DNA of 64,000 nucleotides. Origin: CALAGB01 sp963789565. Its GTDB lineage: Bacteria > Chloroflexota > Chloroflexia > Thermomicrobiales > Thermomicrobiaceae. The notes under the pieces were generated by a model that was given only the letters and a program-made list of their open reading frames with translations, did not search any database and had not been told where the DNA came from. Each line of letters opens with the position of its first letter. The stretch's first letter is position 1. The position numbers and the translations under genes were made by a program. The DNA is taken from positions 2,480,001 through 2,544,000 of the forward strand of contig CAWBKX010000002.1 of NCBI GenBank assembly GCA_963789565.1. The letters are read 5' to 3'. Of the stretch, positions 33,763 to 42,004 are shown piece after piece.

Positions 33763-35376
33763 ATGCACCGACAACCGCGCCGAATTCATTCGCACCCCCA
33801 ATATCGGCGGGGCACGCGATTGGATGCCGGCGAGGTCCGCAATGCGCGACAGGGCAAGGGCAAGGCACAGCCCCAGCCGGCGGCGGCTGCCGCCACACCG
33901 GCGGAGCAACCACCGAGCGATCAGCCGAATCTACGCCCGATCCCCAAACCGGAGCCGGTCGGTCGACGCTGGACCGGCAAGCGCCTCGCTTTCATCGGGA
34001 TCCCACTCATCCTGCTCGTCGCCTCTGGAGCCATCGTTCTGCCCGTCCTCTGGAAGGCGCACCAGGCGGCCAACAAGATCTTCGTTACACCGCCGCCGAA
34101 GTTCGACATCGTGCCGAACGCACAGGGCACGCCCGAAATTGTCCTCCACCCGACAACCGTGCCGACACCCCAGCAGCAAGGACAGGCACAGCCCACCCCG
34201 ACGCAGTACGTCGACACCATTCAGAGCTGGACCGGCACCGATCGCATCAACATATTGCTCCTCGGCGTCGACGACCGGGGTGATACCACCGCACCGCCAC
34301 GCTCTGACACCATGATTCTGGTCTCGATCGACCCGTCGAGTAAGACAGTCGGCATGGTTTCGATCCCACGCGATCTTCTCGTAACGATCCCCGGCTACGG
34401 TGACGACAAGATCAACGCCGCCTATCCGTATGGGTCCGAAGCCGAAATCACCGGTCCTGGTCTGGCCGAGGCCACCGTGCAGTACAACTTCCACGTCAAG
34501 ATCGACTACTACGCCGAGGTCAATTTCACTGGCTTCCAGAAGATCGTCGACACACTGGGCGGCGTGACGTTGGACGTGCCGACCCCGCTGAAGGACGACG
34601 AATATCCCGGTGCGCTCAACAACTACACGCGCGTCCTCTTCCACACTGGCCTGCAGCACATGGACGGGGAGTCGGCGCTCCAGTATGCGCGCACGCGCCA
34701 TGACGACAACGATTTTGAACGTGGAAACCGGCAACAGCAGGTGCTGCGCGCGCTGAGGGCGCAGGGGACGCAGCTTGGGCTGATCACCAAGGCGCCAACG
34801 TTGATCGGCGAGCTGGGGGATACGGTGCGTACCGACCTCTCCCTGACGCAGACGTTGAGCCTGGCCAAGCTAGCGACGCAGATCGATTCGTCGAACATCC
34901 ATTCCTACAGTCTGTTGCCGGCCATCACCGAGTCCAACACCGCGGCCGGCTACTACCTAATTCCGGATTGGCCCGCAATCAACCAGATCATGAACCAGGT
35001 CATGGGTGCGGGCGCGGCTGGCGCGGCGACACCGACCGTTGCCGACATCACCCCGACAACAACCGCGCCGAACTACGACGCCAGCGTCCTTGTGCAAAAC
35101 GCCACGCAGGTCAACCGCCTGGCCTCGAACTCTTCCGACATCCTGACTGCCGCTGGTTTCACCAATGTAACTCCGACCCAGGCGTCTGACTCGTCGGGTC
35201 GCGACAGGTCCTCGGTGGTTGACTACAGTGGCAATCTGGCGACGGCACAACGCGTCGCCGAGGTTCTCAACTTACCGTCGTCAGTGGTCTCGGAAGGGGA
35301 TCCTCAGGACGCCGGAAGCTATGACGTCGTCGTGACCCTGGGGGGTGATGCGCCCATTCCCACCCCCGGCACCTGA
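33763..35376 (+). CDS. LytR-CpsA-Psr (LCP) family cell-wall protein with LytR_C domain
   Basis: A 537-residue type II membrane protein. A long basic, Pro/Gln-rich cytoplasmic tail is followed by one TM (about residues 73-97), a Pro/Thr-rich linker and the LCP domain. LCP motifs include RSDTMILVSIDP, VSIPRDLLV and the ARTRHDDNDFERGNRQQQV helix with the conserved Arg residues that bind polyprenyl pyrophosphate. A LytR_C domain fills about 435-525. LCP enzymes attach glycopolymers to the cell wall or other acceptors. ATG 33763 follows AGGA; a GTG at 33754 lacks room for a ribosome binding site. The next gene starts 54 bases downstream. Confidence 0.92.
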   Translation: MHRQPRRIHSHPQYRRGTRLDAGEVRNARQGKGKAQPQPAAAAATPAEQPPSDQPNLRPIPKPEPVGRRWTGKRLAFIGIPLILLVASGAIVLPVLWKAHQAANKIFVTPPPKFDIVPNAQGTPEIVLHPTTVPTPQQQGQAQPTPTQYVDTIQSWTGTDRINILLLGVDDRGDTTAPPRSDTMILVSIDPSSKTVGMVSIPRDLLVTIPGYGDDKINAAYPYGSEAEITGPGLAEATVQYNFHVKIDYYAEVNFTGFQKIVDTLGGVTLDVPTPLKDDEYPGALNNYTRVLFHTGLQHMDGESALQYARTRHDDNDFERGNRQQQVLRALRAQGTQLGLITKAPTLIGELGDTVRTDLSLTQTLSLAKLATQIDSSNIHSYSLLPAITESNTAAGYYLIPDWPAINQIMNQVMGAGAAGAATPTVADITPTTTAPNYDASVLVQNATQVNRLASNSSDILTAAGFTNVTPTQASDSSGRDRSSVVDYSGNLATAQRVAEVLNLPSSVVSEGDPQDAGSYDVVVTLGGDAPIPTPGT

Positions 35377-35430
35377 CGGAGCGTCTCGAGTTCGTCCTCG
35401 TAACGTCAACTAATGGGAAGGTAGCGGCAG

Positions 35431-36564
35431 ATGAAGCTCGCGCGTGCGCTCGCGATATTGGCCGCTCTGCTCCTCTTGACAATCGCTTGCGGTGGCTCCC
35501 ACGGCACCGTGAATCCCACTCCGTTCGCGACCTCCGGCTCCGCGTTGAACCCGACGCCTGGAGCGCCCGCGGCCAGCCCTTCGGCCAGCCCCGGGTCAGG
35601 CACGCCGGTCTCAGGAGTTAGCGAGGATCTGGGAATAAGCGGCGAACACGCCATCATGGTTGCCGCTCCCGACCCCGCCAAACCGATCTCGTACGCGGCG
35701 ACCGAGGATGCGCTCTACCGGCCCCTGGATTCGGGTGGCTGGGATCAGATTGGGCGCTGGGACCCTTCCCGGTCATTGCTGGTCGATCCCAGCAACGGCA
35801 ATGTTCTCTACAGCGGTGGACATCCTGGGTGCGCGGTCGGTGGCCCGGCCATCAGCCTGCAAAAGAGCATCGATGGCGGCAACACCTGGTCCACGTTGCT
35901 GACCGGCCAGAACGTTCGACCGATGATCGTTGACCCGTCGAACCCGCAGGTGATCTACGGAGAGCGCTGCTCGCTGGCCGTGAGCGTCAATGGCGGACAG
36001 ACCTGGACCGACTATCCGATGACGCCCAGCTTCGACGTCAGCGACATGTCCCTCGTCGGGAACACTCTCTACGTCCTGATCACCTCCGAAGGGGGCACCA
36101 GCCGCATTCGTCCGATCGACGTGAGCGATCCGAGCCACCCCAACATCGGCGACGATCTGCATGAGTTCTGGGGTGGCGGTACGCTGATCGCCTCGTCCGA
36201 TCGGATCGTCCTGGGGGAACCGCACGGCATCGACGTGAGCACCGACGGTGGCAAGACCTGGACGTTCAGTCGTGCCGGTCTCGAGCCGGTGACCGTCTCC
36301 GTGAACGCCCTGGCGCAACCCATCCCCAAAGACGAACTGTCACGCAAATTCGGCATCTACGCGCTGGCCGCCGACCCGGGTGACGCGTCACACATCATGG
36401 CGGGAACGATTCGTGGTCTCTACGAGAGCAAGGATGGCGGCAAAAGCTGGACCCGTGTCATGCAGGTCGACGAGGTTCAAGTTGACCACCTTGCGTTTGC
36501 CGAAGGTGGCGCGCTCCTCTACGTCGTCACTGACGGCGCGGTGACAGTCCTGCATACCCCGTAG
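35431..36564 (+). CDS. Lipoprotein with BNR/sialidase-like beta-propeller repeats
   Basis: A 377-residue secreted lipoprotein. The signal peptide ends in the lipobox LTIAC (Cys20). A Pro/Ser/Thr/Ala-rich linker (about 25-65) precedes the globular part. At least three Asp-box type repeats are visible: SIDGGNTWS, SVNGGQTWT, STDGGKTWT and SKDGGKSWT, as in VPS10/YCF48-like propellers. It is probably extracytoplasmic and structural or binding; no catalytic residues of true sialidases are evident. It follows the LCP gene on the same strand and may be co-transcribed. Confidence 0.85.
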   Translation: MKLARALAILAALLLLTIACGGSHGTVNPTPFATSGSALNPTPGAPAASPSASPGSGTPVSGVSEDLGISGEHAIMVAAPDPAKPISYAATEDALYRPLDSGGWDQIGRWDPSRSLLVDPSNGNVLYSGGHPGCAVGGPAISLQKSIDGGNTWSTLLTGQNVRPMIVDPSNPQVIYGERCSLAVSVNGGQTWTDYPMTPSFDVSDMSLVGNTLYVLITSEGGTSRIRPIDVSDPSHPNIGDDLHEFWGGGTLIASSDRIVLGEPHGIDVSTDGGKTWTFSRAGLEPVTVSVNALAQPIPKDELSRKFGIYALAADPGDASHIMAGTIRGLYESKDGGKSWTRVMQVDEVQVDHLAFAEGGALLYVVTDGAVTVLHTP

Positions 36565-36572
36565 CTCCGGCC

Positions 36573-36600
36573 TTGACAGACCGAACACGCGTTCTATTCT
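36573..36600 (+). promoter_or_regulatory. Probable promoter of the VOC gene
   Basis: TTGACA (36573-36578), a 16-base spacer and TATTCT (36595-36600), 33 bases before the ATG at 36634. Confidence 0.5.
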
Positions 36601-36633
36601 GATGACCGACGACATCATCTGAAAGGACATGCG

Positions 36634-37035
36634 ATGAAGGTGCTGTTTGTGGCGGGTTTTGGGCCGATCGTGGCGGACATATCGGAGTCGAACCGCTTCT
36701 ACGCTGGAAGTCTCGGCATCCCCCTCGAAGGGGACGATACCTATCAGGCGACTGGCGCGGTTGAGGGCAACAAGCATTTTGCGTTGTGGCCGCTCTCCGC
36801 GGCAGCGGAATCCTGCTTCGGCAACCCGCATTGGCCGGAGGACCTGCCGACGCCGCAGGCCTGGATCGAATTTGACGTGGAGGACATCGCTGCTGCCACC
36901 GCCGAGATGCAGGAGCAGGGCTACCGGCTTCTGCTGGCCGACAAGCTCGAGCCCTGGGGCCAGCGCGTCACGCGGCTGCTCGACCCCGACGGCGTGCTCG
37001 TCGGCATCACGTATACGCCGCATTTGAGGGGGTGA
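36634..37035 (+). CDS. VOC superfamily (glyoxalase/bleomycin resistance-like) protein
   Basis: A 133-residue single VOC domain. The beta-alpha-beta-beta-beta pattern is seen as VADISESNRFYAGSLGIPLE, then WIEFDVEDIAAATAEMQEQGY and the C-terminal QRVTRLLDPDGVLVGITYTP. The Glu/Asp positions near the end match metal-binding or substrate-contact sites of the fold, but the specific reaction is unknown. ATG 36634 follows AAAGGAC, and a near-consensus promoter lies upstream, so it is probably monocistronic. Confidence 0.85.
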   Translation: MKVLFVAGFGPIVADISESNRFYAGSLGIPLEGDDTYQATGAVEGNKHFALWPLSAAAESCFGNPHWPEDLPTPQAWIEFDVEDIAAATAEMQEQGYRLLLADKLEPWGQRVTRLLDPDGVLVGITYTPHLRG

Positions 37036-37189
37036 GTAGACGCGGCTGCAGTCGTTCTTGTCGGCATGGGCGTCGACGCTGCCGATCAAGTTCCTCACGT
37101 TGCAGAATACCGCCGCTCATTCGTCCCCAACCGGGCTATGATGTCATCACCTGATTGGGCGATTACGGAAGTGCACGTGGGAGGGCGAC

Positions 37190-39154
37190 ATGGCGGTAGT
37201 CAGTATCGACATCGAGCGGCGGGCGCCGTTCGCGGGCGGCAAATCATTCGGCGAGGCGGGTCCGTACGACCGGCTGGACGGCACGGTTACCTTCAGTGTC
37301 GACCCGACCCACGAAGCCAATCGCGATATCGTCGACCTTGCCCTCGCCCCGCGTGATGCCGACGGCCGCGTGCGTTTCACCTCCGATCTCTGCTTGCTGA
37401 TCCCCAAGGACCCCGCACTCGGCAACCGCCGTCTGGTGGTCGAACTGCCCAATCGTGGTCGTAAGCTCATTCCGCGCTTCGTCAATCGCGCTGAGCCGAG
37501 TCTCCCCACAGCGGAGATTCCGGTCGGCGACGGTTGGACGTTCCGTCACGGCCTGAGCGTTGCCTGGATCGGCTGGCAGCACGACGTCTATCGTTCCGAC
37601 GCCATGATGGGACTGGAAGCGCCGGAGGCGCTGATCGACGGCAAGCCGGTTCGCGGCGAGGTGATCGTCGAGATCCAGCCCAACTTCGCGGTACGGTCGC
37701 GCTTGCTGGCCAATCGCGTCCATCGCCCCTATCGCGTGGCCGACGTCGACGATCCGTCCGCTCGGCTGCTGGTGCGCGACCATCCAGAAGGTGAGAACAC
37801 CGAACTCCCACGATCGTCATGGCGCTTCGCGCGTGAAGAGGACGGCCGCGTCGTGCCCAGCGATGAGCACATCTATCTTGAGTCGGGCTTCGAGCCGGGA
37901 CGCATCTACTCGGTCATTTACACGACTTCAGGTGCTCCCGTGGTCGGCACCGGGCTGCTCTCCTTCCGCGAGATCGCTTCGTTCCTGCGCTATTCGGATG
38001 AAGATCACAATCCCTTGAACGGCGCGATCGACCACGCCTATGGCTTCGGCATCTCCCAAACCGGCCGCATGATCCGCCATTTCATTTACCTGGGCCTCAA
38101 CCTGGACGAAGAGGGACGAATGGCGTTCGACGGGCTGAACCCACACGTGGCGGGCGCGCGCCGTGGCGAGTTCAACCATCGCTTCGCCCAGCCATCTGTG
38201 CAACCGACCCCCAGCTTCGGCCACCTTTTCCCCTTCGCGGACGCCGAGATGGAGGATCCGTTCGGGTCGAGCACCGACGGTCTGCTCACGCAGCAGCGCG
38301 CGAAAGGGGGCGTGCCGAAAATCTTCTACACCAACACCGCGGCCGAGTACTGGCGTGGCGACAGTTCCCTCATGCACACTGATCCACTGGGTCAGGTCGA
38401 TCTCGACGATGAGCCGGAGACGCGCAGCTATCTGTTCGCCAGCACGCAGCATGGGCCCGGCTCGTTACCGCCCGCTCGCACGAGCCCGGATGAAGGTGAT
38501 ACCGGCTCGCACGATTTCAACGTGATGGCCTATCAGCCGCTGCTGCGTGCCGCCTGGGTCAATCTGGATCGCTGGGTAAGCAAGGGAATCGAGCCTCCCG
38601 CCAGCGTCCATCCGCGTCTCGCCGATGGCACGGCGGTGAAGAATAGCGAGGTCATCGCGAAGTTCCAGCCATTCCCTGGGCTGGTCCCGCCTGACCCAGA
38701 CGGACTGCCGGTCATTCGCAAGCTCGACCTGGGTCCCGACGCGGCAAAGGGTATCGGTCGTTACCCAGCGGAACCGGGCGAGGTCTACCCGGCGTACGTC
38801 TCGAACGTGGATGAGAACGGCAACGAGACGGGCGGCATTCGACTGCCGGACTTGAGCGTGCCACTTGGCACGTTCACCGGATGGAACACGCGCGCCGCCG
38901 CAACAGGCGCGGCGGGCCAGATCATGAAGATGCAGGGGATCACCCACTTCTTCGAGCCGACCAAAGCCGAACGCCTCTCGCTCGATGATCCGCGACCGTC
39001 GCTGGAAGAGCTCTATCTGAATAAAGAGGACTACCTCGAGAAGGTGCGTAAAGCGGCACGTGCACTGGTCGAGCAGCGCCTGCTACTCGAGGAGGATGTC
39101 GAGAACGTCGTGGCAGAATCCGCTGAACGTTACGACCTGGCAATGGCGGAATAG
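37190..39154 (+). CDS. Alpha/beta hydrolase domain-containing protein (Abhydrolase_10-like)
   Basis: A 654-residue protein of a large uncharacterised alpha/beta hydrolase family. The N-terminal half is a beta-rich domain (MAVVSIDIERRAPFAGGKSFGEAGPYDRLDG is the recognisable start region). The nucleophile elbow is GISQTGR with Ser as likely nucleophile, preceded by DHAYGFG. A His in the C-terminal third probably completes the triad. No signal peptide is present. ATG 37190 has GGGAGGGCGAC upstream. The substrate is unknown; relatives are often found in catabolic clusters for esters or lactones. Confidence 0.8.
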   Translation: MAVVSIDIERRAPFAGGKSFGEAGPYDRLDGTVTFSVDPTHEANRDIVDLALAPRDADGRVRFTSDLCLLIPKDPALGNRRLVVELPNRGRKLIPRFVNRAEPSLPTAEIPVGDGWTFRHGLSVAWIGWQHDVYRSDAMMGLEAPEALIDGKPVRGEVIVEIQPNFAVRSRLLANRVHRPYRVADVDDPSARLLVRDHPEGENTELPRSSWRFAREEDGRVVPSDEHIYLESGFEPGRIYSVIYTTSGAPVVGTGLLSFREIASFLRYSDEDHNPLNGAIDHAYGFGISQTGRMIRHFIYLGLNLDEEGRMAFDGLNPHVAGARRGEFNHRFAQPSVQPTPSFGHLFPFADAEMEDPFGSSTDGLLTQQRAKGGVPKIFYTNTAAEYWRGDSSLMHTDPLGQVDLDDEPETRSYLFASTQHGPGSLPPARTSPDEGDTGSHDFNVMAYQPLLRAAWVNLDRWVSKGIEPPASVHPRLADGTAVKNSEVIAKFQPFPGLVPPDPDGLPVIRKLDLGPDAAKGIGRYPAEPGEVYPAYVSNVDENGNETGGIRLPDLSVPLGTFTGWNTRAAATGAAGQIMKMQGITHFFEPTKAERLSLDDPRPSLEELYLNKEDYLEKVRKAARALVEQRLLLEEDVENVVAESAERYDLAMAE

Positions 39155-39202
39155 CGCGCCAAACGACTGTGACGACGACTGACGTTCGCCCAGCAGTCGA
39201 GT

Positions 39203-39691
39203 CTATGAGCGAAAGTATCGAATTAGACCCGTGACGAATCCGATGCCGCCGAGTGCGATCAAAGCGATAGGCAAGATGAGGTAGCTCTTGGGGCTGTGGA
39301 ACACCTGCAGCAATACCAGCAGGACGAAGCCGATGGCAACAGTCGCTCCGGCGCCAATCAATCGCATGCGCGCTTGCTCGATTCGCTCGGCGTGCTGATT
39401 GTCGGCACGCCGTTGCAGCCGCGGCGCGTTCGCGGCCCACTGCACGATCGTCTGAGCGTCAGCGATCGATGAGGCGAGTAAGGTGATTTCTTCGTTGGTC
39501 CAGAGTCGGAGGAAGACCTCGCGCGTTTCCTTTGGGTTGCTGTATTCCGTGATCTGGCTCAGCAGGTAGCTGCTCTCGAAGGCCCCATTCGGCTTGAGCA
39601 GCGCGAGTCGTGGCCCATCCAGCCGCAGGTAGCGTCCGTCTCGCAGGGACAGCTCACGCGTAGAACCGCTCAACCCAGACTCGTGTTGCAT
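39203..39691 (-). CDS. Unrecognised membrane-anchored protein, paralogue A
   Basis: About 162 residues. The soluble N-terminal part reads as a PH-like beta-rich domain (RELSLRDGRYLRLDGPRLALL) followed by FLRLWTNEEITLLASS. A basic helix leads to two TM segments at the C terminus (about 110-130 and 138-155). It is clearly paralogous to the protein at 39927-40427, sharing FLR-W-EEI-LLA, the QI-WA-A-RL-RR stretch and the C-terminal hairpin. No named family is recognised. ATG 39691 follows TTGGAAT. Confidence 0.6.
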   Translation of the reverse strand: MQHESGLSGSTRELSLRDGRYLRLDGPRLALLKPNGAFESSYLLSQITEYSNPKETREVFLRLWTNEEITLLASSIADAQTIVQWAANAPRLQRRADNQHAERIEQARMRLIGAGATVAIGFVLLVLLQVFHSPKSYLILPIALIALGGIGFVTGLIRYFRS

Positions 39692-39926
39692 AGCATTCCA
39701 ACTTCGCGACCAAACGATCTCAGTATGACGTACGACGATGTTCAAGTACGCCTACATCGTGCGACGAATCCATTGCTTGATCAAGCTCTGGTCCAAAAGC
39801 TGGCAAGTTTGTCGTCGATCGCCTGCTCGTGTTCGATGGCGCGGACGTAGTGATGTTGAAAATGTATCGGCCGCCATGATCTACCGGCGGCATGGCAGAA
39901 CGATTGAAGGAGAATGACTCGGTCAG

Positions 39927-40427
39927 CTAGCCCGTAAAGTGTTGGATGATGCCCTGGGCGAAGCGTATGCTGCCAAACCCGATGGCGCCGAACGGTACGA
40001 GGTAATATCCAGTCGTCTTGCTCATCTGATAGGTGAAGAGCAACAACCCGACACCGAACACCAGCGAGCAACCCCCGCTGATGATGCGTGATCGTGCTCG
40101 CCTTTTACGGATCGCGCGTTGGGCCGTAGATCGTCGTTTCAACCGCTGGGCACCGGACGCCCAGGTGATGATCTGATCGGTGTCTTTGCCGGAGGTCGCC
40201 AACAGCGCGATCTCTTCCTTGTTCCAAAAGCGGAGGAAGATATCCCAGGTGGTTGGCGAGCTGTTGCATTCGATGATGTGGTCTCGCGGGTAGCTGCACT
40301 CAATGGTCCGGTTTGGGCGGAAGAGCGTCAGGTGCGAATCGCTAAGACGCAGAACCCGGCCGTCCCATAACATATATTCCTTGGCTGTCAGAGTGGCTGC
40401 CTCAGCCGGAGCGTCAACCGCGGTCAA
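39927..40427 (-). CDS. Unrecognised membrane-anchored protein, paralogue B
   Basis: A 166-residue protein with TTG start at 40427, preceded by GAAGGGAG. The architecture matches paralogue A downstream: beta-rich N terminus (MLWDGRVLRLSDSHLTLFRPN), a central FLRFWNKEEIALLATS block, a strongly basic stretch (RAIRKRRARSR), then two TM segments. The two genes are in tandem, separated by about 235 bases, and probably arose by duplication. The shared block with an acidic pair suggests conserved function, but none can be named. Confidence 0.65.
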   Translation of the reverse strand: MTAVDAPAEAATLTAKEYMLWDGRVLRLSDSHLTLFRPNRTIECSYPRDHIIECNSSPTTWDIFLRFWNKEEIALLATSGKDTDQIITWASGAQRLKRRSTAQRAIRKRRARSRIISGGCSLVFGVGLLLFTYQMSKTTGYYLVPFGAIGFGSIRFAQGIIQHFTG

Positions 40428-40823
40428 TCTTTCTCCCTTCGTGGCCCGATCCTGCCCACGGATTGAGAGGCCAATACATACTCAGTGAGCGAAAACCGAC
40501 GAGTGCGCCAACGATGCGATCATTTCCGTGAATTCAGTACAGCATCCTGCGTCTCGGTCGTCAGTAGCCCGTTGGTCCAAGCGGGATATCGGTACGTGAG
40601 CACTCACTGAGATGTGTGCGTATACAGCACTGATTAGAGATATCGGCTTTATGAAGAAGTCATTGTGCAAGCTCGGGTCGAGTCGGCCGGTATGCTACGG
40701 CTCCGATCTGGACGGCGGGCTGGGGCTGGAGGAGAGTCCGATCGAAATCGAGAGCGCGGCCGATTTGATCAAGGTCGGGGACGATGTTTCAGTCGGGGCG
40801 CGAAGGAGAGTTGGGAGCCAATT

Positions 40824-40877
40824 GGTTGAGATTCCTACGAGCTTCACTTCGGAGAACATCTGGGTAACGTGCCGGGC
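40824..40877 (+). repeat. Direct repeat, copy 1
   Basis: 54 bases that recur at 41071-41124 with about six mismatches. The core begins ATTCCTACGAGCTTCACTTC at 40831. Confidence 0.65.
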
Positions 40878-40938
40878 GCGCGGCCTGTGGGCGCTATGAT
40901 GGTCGTTGAAGAATTAATTCGATAATCGCGACGCGGAC

Positions 40939-41062
40939 AACCTGGGTTGAAGACCTAGGCTGATCTAAACGAAGTCCCTAAACGGACTGAGTGTACGTGG
41001 GCAAACGTAGGGGCAAACCCCCGTGTTTGCCCTTCGGCCGCAGGCCGACGACCCTCACTAAT
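40939..41062 (-). repeat. Dispersed intergenic repeat, inverted copy
   Basis: Read on the minus strand, bases 41053-41029 are identical over 25 bases to 45364-45388, and 40993-40969 are identical over 25 bases to 45285-45309; the end (40952-40939) carries the TTCAACCCAGGTTG block found again near 45524. The order of blocks matches the plus-strand copies at 45 kb and 53.7 kb. No open frame is conserved. Confidence 0.7.
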
Positions 41063-41070
41063 TTCCCAAT

Positions 41071-41124
41071 GGTTGGGATTCCTACGAGCTTCACTTCTGA
41101 GAACATCGGGGTGACGTGTCTGGC
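41071..41124 (+). repeat. Direct repeat, copy 2
   Basis: Second copy of the 54-base element at 40824-40877, 247 bases further on in the same orientation. It directly abuts the dispersed repeat. Confidence 0.65.
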
Positions 41125-41245
41125 ACAGTTCGTGGACGCCACGAATATCGCCCTTACGAGAGTTGGCGCGATTGTCCGCCGTAGGGGCGTGATTCATCGC
41201 GCTCGGTTCAATTCGGCAACGATTTGCCCAACCGCCGTGGCGCCA

Positions 41246-41971
41246 TCAACTCTTCTCGCGCTGCGCCTCGAACTCGGCGCGGGTATCGTCGCCGGGTGGG
41301 TAGACGTTGATAATGCTTGATCCCGTCTGGATCTTAGTCAGCACGAAGGCCTCGATCTCCTCTTGCGCCAATGCCGCCAGCGCCACCTCATTGGCGACCG
41401 CCATGGGGATGACGACCACTCCGTCGGTGTCGCCCACCACCACGTCACCCGGCATGACGAGCACGCCCGCACAGCCAATTGGGACGTTGATGTCGGCCGG
41501 ATGATGCTTGGTTGGGCTGGCCGCACCGTGCGTGGCGCGTGCGTAGCTGGGAAGGTCGGTGGCCTGCATCCCGGCCCGATCGCGCAGTGCGCCGTCGGTT
41601 ACGACGCCAACCGCGCCGAGCACCTTCATGCGCGTCGCCAGGATGTCGCCGATGGTGCCGGAACCGGTATCGCCGCGTGCGTCGATGACGAGCACATCCT
41701 TGGAGCCGACCGACTCGATGGCGATGCGCTGCGGACTGGTCAAGTTGTTGACCGGGCGATCGATGTCCAGGTCTTCACGCATCGGGACGAAGCGCAGCGT
41801 GAAGGCGTAGCCAACCATGCGCAGATCGGGCCGTAGCGGTTCAACGCCGGTCAGGAACGTGTTGCGAAAACCGCGTTTGAGCAGCTGGCTGGTGAGGGTC
41901 GCGGTGCTGACCCGATGCAGCGCCGCTTCCGCTTCAGCCGAAAGATAGCCGGTTGGTCGTTCGTCTGGCAT
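41246..41971 (-). CDS. RraA-like / HMG aldolase-family protein
   Basis: A 241-residue RraA-fold protein. The family signatures are VGYAFTLRF, the catalytic-type block LGAVGVVTDGALRDRAG, and VVVGDTDGVVVIP. RraA relatives include regulators of RNase E and metal-dependent HMG/oxaloacetate aldolases; in catabolic clusters they are usually lyases or decarboxylases for 4-hydroxy-4-methyl-2-oxoglutarate-like acids. ATG 41971 follows TGAGGAC; a TTG five codons earlier is less likely. It is 33 bases downstream of the F420-type gene and likely co-transcribed with it. Confidence 0.85.
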   Translation of the reverse strand: MPDERPTGYLSAEAEAALHRVSTATLTSQLLKRGFRNTFLTGVEPLRPDLRMVGYAFTLRFVPMREDLDIDRPVNNLTSPQRIAIESVGSKDVLVIDARGDTGSGTIGDILATRMKVLGAVGVVTDGALRDRAGMQATDLPSYARATHGAASPTKHHPADINVPIGCAGVLVMPGDVVVGDTDGVVVIPMAVANEVALAALAQEEIEAFVLTKIQTGSSIINVYPPGDDTRAEFEAQREKS

Positions 41972-42004
41972 GGGTAATGTCCTCAATTCACGATGTTGCG
42001 CAGC

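Larger units (their letters stand above)
40428..41245. other. Repeat-rich intergenic region, no convincing gene
   Basis: About 820 bases between the tandem membrane-protein genes and the RraA-like gene. Open frames here have no ribosome binding sites and run through repeats. It contains a 54-base direct repeat and an inverted copy of the dispersed repeat family (both listed separately). Confidence 0.55.

Noticed and set aside
40612..40899. Possible 95-residue protein in the 40 kb intergenic region
   Set aside because: No ribosome binding site, no recognisable motif, and the end runs through the direct repeat.
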